A stretch of DNA of 12,369 nt from Sphingomonadales bacterium UBA7473 (lineage in GTDB: Bacteria > Pseudomonadota > Alphaproteobacteria > Sphingomonadales > Sphingomonadaceae): NCBI GenBank assembly GCA_002478575.1, contig DLOX01000096.1:184-12552 (forward strand), in the 5' to 3' direction. Position 1 is the stretch's first letter. Each line of letters starts with the position of its first letter. The position numbers and the translations under genes are program-made. The notes beneath the pieces are model-generated. The model had not been told where the DNA came from, made no database searches, and saw only the letters and a program-made list of their open reading frames with translations. Shown piece after piece: positions 7,273 to 12,369 of this stretch.

Positions 7273-7359
7273 CCTTGGCGACTTTGCGTCTTGGCGTGAG
7301 TCAATTTCTCAATCCAAAGCAGCGCAATAGTCTCACGCCAAGACGCAAAGACGCCAAGG
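7273..7359. repeat. Octamer palindrome: 28-bp arms, 31-base centre
   Basis: Two 28-base arms (7273-7300 and 7332-7359) are inverse complements at 27 of 28 positions; the one mismatch pairs A7281 with A7351. Each arm is three tandem octamers of consensus CRCMAAGR plus the inner GTGAG/CTCAC end; on the plus strand the right-hand octamers are at 7336, 7344 and 7352. The same three-octamer pattern forms the ends of the GxxExxY cassette at 9269-9715; the two aligned plus-strand arms agree at 23 of 27 bases. The orientation is inside-out relative to that cassette: here the CTTGG ends face outward. No T-tract follows, so it is unlikely to be an ordinary terminator. Confidence 0.8.
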
Positions 7360-7671
7360 GGATATCTGGCAGACTTTCACTGCATCCCTGAACCTTCAAC
7401 GGAGGTCTCACTACCGCTCACCTCAAGCGATCTCTACCATCCCAATCTTGACATTTTGATCTTTTTATGTTCTAAACGTCTCATGACGATGTCTCAGCTC
7501 CCCCTCATCAGAACAAGCTGCCCTGCCCCTTCACCTGAATCCAATAACTCCATCCCTCACAACCGTTTTCACTGTGAAGTTAGGGAGAAATGCGCGGCTT
7601 TCTGGACGCGTGTTCGAGCGAGATTCACTGTTACCTTCGGCAGAAATTCGTGGGTTTTGGGGGAAGGCCCG

Positions 7672-7768
7672 CGTCACCCTGAACTTGTTTCAGGGTCCAC
7701 CTTTGGGCCATACTCGGCAGCCAAAGGAAAGGCTTTGACGTGGATGCCGGATCAAGTCCGGCATGACG
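7672..7768. repeat. Head-to-head pair of REP-like hairpins after glpK
   Basis: Two 28-base units, 7672-7699 on plus and 7741-7768 on minus, share the frame CGTCA, an 8-bp stem and a CTTGW loop, and end in TCCA. The stems are ACCCTGAA/TTCAGGGT and, in the same orientation, ATGCCGGA/TCCGGCAT. All four stem differences are compensated by matching changes in the opposite arm. The 41-base spacer has its own 7-bp inverted pair (CCTTTGG/CCAAAGG). The block starts about 20 bases after the glpK stop, where it could stabilise or terminate the glp transcript. Such palindromes are familiar from sphingomonad intergenic regions. Confidence 0.8.
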
Positions 7769-7788
7769 GATTGTGACGTCCGGCCCCC

Positions 7789-9243
7789 TCAAACCATCGC
7801 CCGCTCAATTGCCTTTTGCCACCCGGCATAAAGCGAAGCCCGCCGACCTGGATCCATTCCCGGTTCAAACACATCGGCCCGCTTCCATTGCGCGCCGAAA
7901 TCGTCCGAGCCGGAGAAAAGCCCAGTCGTAATCCCGGCGAGCGCAGCGGCGCCCAAGGCGGTGGTTTCATGGCTGATCGGCCGTTCCACGGGGCAGTTCA
8001 GCATGTCCGCCAAAAATTGGGCGAACCAACGGTTTTGAGACATGCCACCATCGATGCGGATGGCCGCAGGCGAAGGCGCACCATCGCGCGCCATGGCGTC
8101 GGTCAGGTCTTTGGTTTGGAAGGCAATCGCTTCCAACGTCGCGCGCACAAGGTCTGCGGCACTGGTATCTAGCGTCATGCCCGAGATAAGCCCACGGACA
8201 TGGGGGGACCAATAAGGCGCACCGAGGCCGGTAAAGCCAGGCACGACAACCACGCCATGATCAGGATTGGCTTCATTGGCCATCCGCTCTGATTCTTCAG
8301 ACGCTTCCAAAATACCAACCTTGTCGCGCAGCCATTTAATCGCCGCACCCGCCACGAAGATGGACCCTTCAAGCGCGTAATGGGTCGTTTCGCCAATCTT
8401 ATAGGCTGGCGTTGTCAGCAGGCGATTGGCGGAGGCCTGCGCCACTTCGCCCGTGTTGATCAGCATGAAACAGCCCGTGCCATAGGTGGATTTGACCATG
8501 CCGGGCGTGAAACAAGCTTGGCCAATCAGCGCGGATTGCTGATCCCCAGCCATGCCAGCAATGGGGATCGTCTGGCCAAACAGGCTTGGATCTGTCTCAC
8601 CAAACAGATGTGTGTTGGCATGGACCTCGGGGAGGATAGAGGCCGGAATGTCGAACAGCTTCAGCAGCTCTTCGTCCCACGCCAACGTGTGAATGTTGAA
8701 CAGCATGGTGCGGCCTGCATTGGTAACATCGGTCGCGTGGATTTTTCCGCCGGTCAGCCGCCAAAGCAGGAAGCTGTCGACAGTGCCAGCCGCAAGCTCA
8801 CCCTTGGCAGCGCGCGCGCGGGCATCTGGCACAGTGTCGAGCAGCCATTTTAACTTGGTCGCGCTAAAATACGGATCGAGCAGCAGACCGGTCTTTGCCT
8901 GCACCATGGGCTCAATGCCATCGGCCTTCAAAGCCGCGCAATAATCCGCTGTCCGTCGGTCTTGCCAGACGATGGCATTGTGAAGCGCTTTTCCGGTTTT
9001 TCGGTCCCAAAGGATGATCGTCTCACGCTGATTGGTGATGCCAATTGCGGAGACGCCTTCGGCCATCGCAGATTGAGCGGTGCGCAGACTGCTTTGCCAG
9101 ATCGCTTCAGGGTCATGCTCTACCCAGCCATTGGCAGGGTAAATCTGAGGAAATTCCTCCTGCGCAACCGAAAGGATCGCGCCATCCCCCGCAAAGCGGA
9201 TCGCCCGCGACGATGTGGTGCCTTGATCAATGGCGAGGATCAT
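7789..9243 (-). CDS. glpK: Glycerol kinase
   Basis: Phosphorylates glycerol with ATP to sn-glycerol 3-phosphate, trapping it in the cytoplasm for oxidation by GlpD. The 484-residue FGGY-family kinase shows the N-terminal phosphate loop IDQGTTSSR (from residue 5), the glycerol-binding R73-E74 in NQRETI, Y125 in LLDPYFSATK, the catalytic aspartate D234 in AGDQQSALIG and the C-terminal ATP-site motif RIDGGMSQNRW with the later TTALGAAALAG. Its length is close to the family norm of about 500. The ATG at 9243 shares one base with the TAA of the upstream GxxExxY gene (TAATG), and a good Shine-Dalgarno AAAGGA (9257-9252) lies 8 bases upstream, inside that gene. It is the last gene of the glpD operon; no glycerol facilitator or glp repressor gene is in the window. 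Confidence 0.96.
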   Translation of the reverse strand: MILAIDQGTTSSRAIRFAGDGAILSVAQEEFPQIYPANGWVEHDPEAIWQSSLRTAQSAMAEGVSAIGITNQRETIILWDRKTGKALHNAIVWQDRRTADYCAALKADGIEPMVQAKTGLLLDPYFSATKLKWLLDTVPDARARAAKGELAAGTVDSFLLWRLTGGKIHATDVTNAGRTMLFNIHTLAWDEELLKLFDIPASILPEVHANTHLFGETDPSLFGQTIPIAGMAGDQQSALIGQACFTPGMVKSTYGTGCFMLINTGEVAQASANRLLTTPAYKIGETTHYALEGSIFVAGAAIKWLRDKVGILEASEESERMANEANPDHGVVVVPGFTGLGAPYWSPHVRGLISGMTLDTSAADLVRATLEAIAFQTKDLTDAMARDGAPSPAAIRIDGGMSQNRWFAQFLADMLNCPVERPISHETTALGAAALAGITTGLFSGSDDFGAQWKRADVFEPGMDPGRRASLYAGWQKAIERAMV

Positions 9244-9680
9244 TATTGAGTTCCTTTCTTACTTTTACTCGCACCAAGACGCCAAGACACCAAGTTGCTT
9301 GGGTCGTTTATCAGCCTCTTTGTTCCTTCTTTGAACGTTGGTGCACCAAAGTTGATTAAGAAGCCCAGCCGTAAATTGGTCAGCTTGAGATAGGTCAAGA
9401 CTTGTCGAGCGTAAACGGGCGGTGTCTTCTCCGTCGCCTTCAACTCAACTATAATTTTGCCTTCTACAAGCAGATCGACTTTAAATGCGTTGTCCAGTTT
9501 GACACCGTCATACTCAACATTGATCGGCACTTGTCGATCAACGCGAAGGCCTTTTCCTTCTAGTTTCGCAGAGAGTATCGCCTCATAAGCAGCTTCGAGC
9601 ATGCCTGGGCCGAGATCCTCATGAATATGAAAGGCCGTATCAACGACGACCTTGGCAATACGGTCAAGCTCTTCGCTCAA
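9243..9680 (-). CDS. GxxExxY-family protein, predicted PD-(D/E)XK nuclease fold, TTG start
   Basis: A 145-residue member of the GxxExxY family (Pfam group PDDEXK_3), whose biochemical role is, to my knowledge, undetermined. The name motif is GMLEAAY at residues 26-32. The nuclease-like core is present: D69 in KVDLLVEG, E79 and K81 in IIVELKA, and Q93 in ARQVLTYL, followed by LRLGFLINFG. The start is TTG at 9680: its frame is open upstream through the repeat but contains no ATG or GTG, and the first internal ATG lies inside the motif. TTG overlaps the glpD TGA as TTGA, so expression is probably coupled to glpD. The C-terminal residues NLVSWRLGAS are encoded by the left terminal repeat, and TAA overlaps the glpK ATG. 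Nuclease activity is inferred from fold only. Confidence 0.88.
   Translation of the reverse strand: MSEELDRIAKVVVDTAFHIHEDLGPGMLEAAYEAILSAKLEGKGLRVDRQVPINVEYDGVKLDNAFKVDLLVEGKIIVELKATEKTPPVYARQVLTYLKLTNLRLGFLINFGAPTFKEGTKRLINDPSNLVSWRLGASKSKKGTQ
9252..9257 (-). promoter_or_regulatory. Shine-Dalgarno of glpK inside the upstream gene
   Basis: AAAGGA on the minus strand, 8 bases before the glpK ATG. It lies outside the left terminal repeat of the inserted cassette (which begins at 9269), so it is probably the original glpK ribosome binding site and was kept intact by the insertion. Confidence 0.6.
9269..9294 (+). repeat. Left terminal inverted repeat of the GxxExxY cassette
   Basis: TCG plus three octamers of consensus CRCCAAGR, the second being CGCCAAGA. 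On the minus strand it encodes the LVSWRLGA part of the GxxExxY C-terminus. It matches the right arm of the palindrome at 7332-7359 at 23 of 27 aligned bases. Confidence 0.8.
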
Positions 9681-11161
9681 CGCTGCACCCTTGGTGTCTT
9701 GGTGCCTTGGTGCGATTTCAAATAATCACCAAGACTGGCGGATGATTGCAAATCAATCGCCAATCCGATTTTGGTGCGGCGCATGAGTATGTCTTCTGCG
9801 GTTTGGGCCCATTCTTTGTTGATCAGCCAATCGACTTCGACTTGGCTCAATCCGCCGCCGAAATCTCGGCCCAAATCCGTTTCAGACTTCACTTCGCCCA
9901 GCATTGACGAAAGCATCGTGCCATAGGCGCGCGCCATGCGTTCGGCGCGGGCTTCGCCGAGGAAGGGCCAGCGCTGTTTCACGCCATCCAGAAACGCCGC
10001 AAATCCGGTCTCCAAATTGCCGCCTGGCAGAGCTGCATCTTGCGTAACGGGCGACACAGGCTTGCCCAGCAAAGGCGCGACCTTGGCCACGGCTTCTTCG
10101 GCCAAATGACGGGCCGTTGTGATTTTGCCGCCGAAGACGGACAGCAACGGCGGGCCGCTCGTATCCAATTCCAACACATAATCCCGCGTCACGGCTTTGG
10201 CTTCGCTGGCTCCATCATCATAAAGCGGGCGTACGCCAGAATAGGTCGCGCGGACATCCTGCGGCCCAATCTGGCGTTTGAAATAGCGATTGGCTGCGTC
10301 GCAGAGATAATTAATCTCCGCTTCCGTGATCTTGGCATCTTCGGGTTTGTTGACTGGCTCGTCGGTCGTGCCGATCAGGGTCAGGCCCTTTTCATAAGCA
10401 ATCGCGAAGACGATCCGTCGATCAGGCTGCTGCAGCATATAGGCATGCTCGCCTTCGAACAGCTGATCGACGACGATGTGACTGCCCTTGATCAGGCGAA
10501 TTCCCGCCGCAGCATTCACGCCAGACTTGGCCAGCATATCGGCAACCCAAGGCCCCGCCGCATTGACGATGGCCTTTGAATTCACAGTCTCGCCATTGCT
10601 CAAATCAACGCGCCACTCGCCTTGTTCGCGCCGTGCAGAGGTGACAGCGGTTCGCGTGCGCACTTCGGCACCCGCGCGGGCCGCATCAATGGCGTTCAGT
10701 ACCACCAGCCGCGCATCATCCACCCAAGCGTCAGAATAGACAAAGCCCTTGCCTTCGTCCTTCAAGGGAGCGTGAAAAACCGTGTCGTTGCGGCGCAAAC
10801 TGCGGGACCGCGGAAGACTGATCCGCCCGCCAATCGTGTCATAAAGCCATAGCCCCAGCCGCACGAGCCACCATGGCCGCACCGCATTTTGATGCGGCAG
10901 CACGAACAGCATTGGGTAGATGAGATGCGGCGCAGTCTTCAAAAGACGCTCCCGTTCCTTCAATGCCTCCCGCACCAGCTTAAACTCATAATATTCCAAG
11001 TAGCGCAGCCCGCCATGGATCAGCTTGGTGGAGGCGGACGAGGTATGGCTCGCCAAATCATCCTTTTCGAGCAAGAGGACGGAAAGGCCGTTCAGCGCTG
11101 CGTCCCGCGCGATCGCAGTGCCATTGATGCCGCCGCCAATGATGATCAGGTCATAGGTCAT
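9677..11161 (-). CDS. glpD: Glycerol-3-phosphate dehydrogenase (FAD-dependent, aerobic)
   Basis: Membrane-associated flavoenzyme that oxidises sn-glycerol 3-phosphate to dihydroxyacetone phosphate and passes electrons to quinone. The 494-residue protein starts with the FAD dinucleotide fold IIIGGGINGTAIARDAALNG and the adjacent LLLEKDDLASHTSSASTKL. Family segments follow: HGGLRYLEYYEF (around residues 49-60), NAAGPWVADML, KGSHIVVD, TLIGTTDEP and SGVRPLYDD. The C-terminal helical domain is present (WLINKEWAQTAEDILMRRTKIG). It keeps the usual end up to about DYLK (residue 482). The last 12 residues, SHQGTKTPRVQR, come from the terminal repeat of the inserted cassette. The ATG at 11161 begins exactly at the FAD fold; no Shine-Dalgarno is visible. 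The gene is first in the operon and lies 53 bases from the divergent rnr start. Confidence 0.95.
   Translation of the reverse strand: MTYDLIIIGGGINGTAIARDAALNGLSVLLLEKDDLASHTSSASTKLIHGGLRYLEYYEFKLVREALKERERLLKTAPHLIYPMLFVLPHQNAVRPWWLVRLGLWLYDTIGGRISLPRSRSLRRNDTVFHAPLKDEGKGFVYSDAWVDDARLVVLNAIDAARAGAEVRTRTAVTSARREQGEWRVDLSNGETVNSKAIVNAAGPWVADMLAKSGVNAAAGIRLIKGSHIVVDQLFEGEHAYMLQQPDRRIVFAIAYEKGLTLIGTTDEPVNKPEDAKITEAEINYLCDAANRYFKRQIGPQDVRATYSGVRPLYDDGASEAKAVTRDYVLELDTSGPPLLSVFGGKITTARHLAEEAVAKVAPLLGKPVSPVTQDAALPGGNLETGFAAFLDGVKQRWPFLGEARAERMARAYGTMLSSMLGEVKSETDLGRDFGGGLSQVEVDWLINKEWAQTAEDILMRRTKIGLAIDLQSSASLGDYLKSHQGTKTPRVQR
9690..9715 (-). repeat. Right terminal inverted repeat of the GxxExxY cassette
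   Basis: Inverse complement of 9269-9294 with two mismatches. Read on the minus strand it is TCG followed by octamers CACCAAGG, CACCAAGA and CACCAAG. In the glpD frame it encodes most of the terminal peptide SHQGTKTPRVQR, which is not expected in GlpD. Confidence 0.8.
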
Positions 11162-11168
11162 TCGGCAC

Positions 11169-11196
11169 GCTTTAGCGGTTGGTCTTTCGCCGCCAA
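11169..11196 (-). promoter_or_regulatory. Candidate glpD promoter
   Basis: On the minus strand, TTGGCG (11196-11191), 16 bases, then TAAAGC (11174-11169). The -10 is weak and ends 7 bases before the ATG, so the message would be nearly or fully leaderless, consistent with the missing Shine-Dalgarno. It interleaves with the candidate rnr promoter on the other strand. Confidence 0.25.
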
Positions 11197-11207
11197 GCCC
11201 CTATCGC
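11179..11207 (+). promoter_or_regulatory. Candidate rnr promoter
   Basis: TTGGTC (11179-11184), 17 bases, then TATCGC (11202-11207), ending 7 bases before the rnr ATG. The match to consensus is only moderate. No Shine-Dalgarno precedes the ATG, so a leaderless transcript is again possible. Confidence 0.3.
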
Positions 11208-11214
11208 ATGCTAT

Positions 11215-12369
11215 ATGTCAAAACGACCTGTTCCAGGCCTGCCTTCGCGTCAAGCCATCATCGATTTCATCACAAAAAGCGGCTCTCCGGCAGGCAAACG
11301 AGAAATTGCGCGTGAGTTTGGCCTGAAGGGCGCAGAGAAGATTGCGCTGAAGGCCTTGCTCAAGGACATGTCCGATGAAGGGTTGATTGATTCTGCGCCC
11401 GGCCGGGCCTTCCACAAAATGGGCGGCGTGCCGAAGGTCACAGTGCTGCGGATCGTCGATATTGATGGCGACACCGCCATTGGCATCCCGGAGCGATGGG
11501 AAGCCGAAGGCAAGCCGCCGCCGCGTATTCGCGTTGTTGAAAAAGGCCGGCGATCAGCGCTTGGTGTCGGGGACCGCATCCTTGCGCGAACCGAGGAACG
11601 CGGCGTTGGCTATGTCGCTCACCCGATGAAGAAATTGGCCAAGGGTGAAGAACTGATCCTTGGCGTTGTTGAAAAGCAAGGGGATCGATATTGGCTGAAG
11701 CCGGTTGATAAGAAAGAGCGCAAAGAGACGCAGATTTCTGATTTAGGCGAAGCGGCACCTGGCGATCTGGTGCTCTGCGAAAAGACCGGACGCCCTCCGC
11801 GCATCACGGCCAAAGTCACCGAGATATTGGGCGATCCCTTCGCACCGCGATCTTTCAGCCTGATCGCCATCCACAAATATGGCATCCCGCACAGCTTTGC
11901 AGAGGAGCTTTTGTCAGAAGCGGAGAAGATGGCAAGTGTGTCGCTGGGCGAGCGAGAGGATCTGCGTCACTTGCCCATCGTTGCCATCGATCCGGCCGAC
12001 GCGCGGGATCATGATGATGCGGTGTGGGCACAGGCGAGGGATGAAGGCGGCTTTGACGTTATTGTGGCGATTGCGGATGTGTCCTTCTATGTTCGCCCCG
12101 GGTCTTTGCTCGACAAGGAGGCACGGAAACGCGGGAATAGTGTTTACTTCCCCGATCAAGTCGTGCCGATGCTGCCAGAAGAACTATCCGCAGACATGTG
12201 TTCGCTGAAAGCTGGGAAAGACCGGGCAGCGATGGCTTGCCATATGGTGATCGATAGCAAAGGCAAAATGACGAGCTTTCGCTTTTCCCGTGCAGTCATC
12301 AGAGTGGCGGCGAATATCCCTTATGAAGAAGCGCAGAAAGCGATTGATGGCGATGGCGGAGAGGCTGCA
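11215..12369 (+). CDS. rnr: Ribonuclease R (3' end outside window)
   Basis: Processive 3'-to-5' exoribonuclease that degrades structured RNA and takes part in rRNA and mRNA quality control. The frame is open from ATG 11215 to the last base (385 codons); the family is usually about 750-800 residues, so roughly half is seen. Order: an N-terminal winged-helix-like segment (residues 9-68, LPSRQAIIDFI, KREIAREFGL, LKALLKDMSDEGLI), beta-rich cold-shock regions (about 75-205), and the start of the RNB nuclease domain from about 250. The Mg2+-binding cluster is complete: D259, D265, D267 and D268 in IDPADARDHDDAV. The following IADVSFYV and RGNSVYFPDQVVPMLPEELS segments are canonical. The short N-terminus MSKRPVPGLPSR is typical for alphaproteobacterial forms, which supports this ATG. 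Confidence 0.95.
   Translation, partial: MSKRPVPGLPSRQAIIDFITKSGSPAGKREIAREFGLKGAEKIALKALLKDMSDEGLIDSAPGRAFHKMGGVPKVTVLRIVDIDGDTAIGIPERWEAEGKPPPRIRVVEKGRRSALGVGDRILARTEERGVGYVAHPMKKLAKGEELILGVVEKQGDRYWLKPVDKKERKETQISDLGEAAPGDLVLCEKTGRPPRITAKVTEILGDPFAPRSFSLIAIHKYGIPHSFAEELLSEAEKMASVSLGEREDLRHLPIVAIDPADARDHDDAVWAQARDEGGFDVIVAIADVSFYVRPGSLLDKEARKRGNSVYFPDQVVPMLPEELSADMCSLKAGKDRAAMACHMVIDSKGKMTSFRFSRAVIRVAANIPYEEAQKAIDGDGGEAA

Larger units (their letters stand above)
6960..7788. other. Repeat-rich stretch of about 830 bases without a convincing gene
   Basis: No open frame here has recognisable protein features. Contents in order: an unassigned segment (6960-7063) whose minus strand can be read as a short GTG-started peptide; a 123-bp element with inverted ends (7064-7186); an unassigned segment with small palindromes, for instance TGGGCTTGCCCA near 7256; the octamer palindrome (7273-7359); about 310 bases of mixed sequence with nothing I can assign (7360-7671); and the REP-like pair (7672-7768) directly after glpK. 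The concentration of palindromes suggests a tolerated landing zone between convergent transcription units. Confidence 0.7.
9269..9715 (-). mobile_element. 447-bp cassette: GxxExxY gene between terminal inverted octamer repeats
   Basis: The ends 9269-9294 and 9690-9715 are inverse complements at 24 of 26 positions. Read inward, each begins TCG followed by three tandem octamers (CACCAAGA-like units at 9272, 9280 and 9288 on plus; at 9712, 9704 and 9696 on minus). Between them is only the GxxExxY gene. The right end forms the last codons of glpD and the left end the last third of the GxxExxY C-terminus, so the unit appears to have been placed between two formerly adjacent glycerol genes. I see no target duplication of four or more bases at the edges and no transposase. 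Mobility is therefore inferred from structure and position only. Confidence 0.6.

Noticed and set aside
7273..7359. Octamer palindrome as a rho-independent terminator
   Set aside because: No T-tract on either strand after the stem, a 31-base centre, and a location 430 bases beyond the glpK stop.
7273..7359. CRISPR array reading of the octamer repeats
   Set aside because: Repeats are 8 bases long, directly tandem and without spacers; no cas-like gene is in the window. The PD-(D/E)XK protein is not a Cas protein.
7456..7776. Plus-strand frame across the REP-like pair
   Set aside because: Its C-terminal third is read through the two palindromes and the composition is not protein-like; a chance open frame.
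9260..9722. Target site duplication around the GxxExxY cassette
   Set aside because: Flanks (…CTTTTAC before 9269 and TTTCAAA after 9715) share no convincing direct repeat of four or more bases, so a classical transposition signature cannot be claimed.
9696..9735. 9-bp inverted pair GTCTTGGTG / CACCAAGAC spanning the cassette edge and glpD
   Set aside because: The outer copy falls in native-looking glpD codons (SLGD), so it is most likely coincidence; it does not recur at the other cassette edge.

Overview
The window reads as chromosomal DNA of an alphaproteobacterium, most likely a sphingomonad. I base this on the style of RpoH, GyrB and RNase R, the moderate-to-high G+C, and REP-like palindromes of a kind I associate with sphingomonads. 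The genus cannot be fixed from the sequence alone; the moderate G+C would suit a Sphingorhabdus-like lineage (inference).

Layout. Positions 1-594 hold the 3' two-thirds of rpoH. On the minus strand, positions 2852-581 hold a tightly coupled three-gene operon. It encodes a secreted metal-dependent amidohydrolase of the Xaa-Pro dipeptidase/imidazolonepropionase-like group, a small exported proline-rich protein, and a PAP2 membrane phosphatase, with ATGA stop/start overlaps at both junctions. Upstream of it on the same strand lies an AraC-type regulator gene (3764-2925). Divergent from the regulator is gyrB (3867-6371), whose best promoter would put transcription start on the initiator ATG. Next come an orphan, more A+T-rich exported protein gene (6441-6959) and about 830 bases without a convincing gene but rich in palindromes. 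The minus strand then carries glpK, a GxxExxY-family gene and glpD, transcribed in the order glpD, GxxExxY, glpK. The window ends with the 5' two-thirds of rnr, divergent from glpD and open at the edge.

The most unusual part is the glycerol operon. GlpD and GlpK form the usual two-step route from glycerol to dihydroxyacetone phosphate, but a 447-bp cassette (9269-9715) sits between their genes. It has 26-bp imperfect terminal inverted repeats built from three tandem octamers (consensus CRCMAAGR) and encodes a predicted PD-(D/E)XK-fold GxxExxY protein. The repeats supply the last 12 codons of glpD and most of the C-terminal codons of the GxxExxY gene. Both junctions keep translational coupling (TTGA and TAATG). 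An 87-bp gene-less palindrome at 7273-7359 has arms made of the same three-octamer pattern, so a dispersed repeat family that includes a nuclease-carrying form is plausible.

The other intergenic structures are a head-to-head pair of REP-like hairpins directly after glpK, whose four stem differences are all compensatory, and a 123-bp element with 10-bp inverted ends. The rest of the window is ordinary housekeeping.
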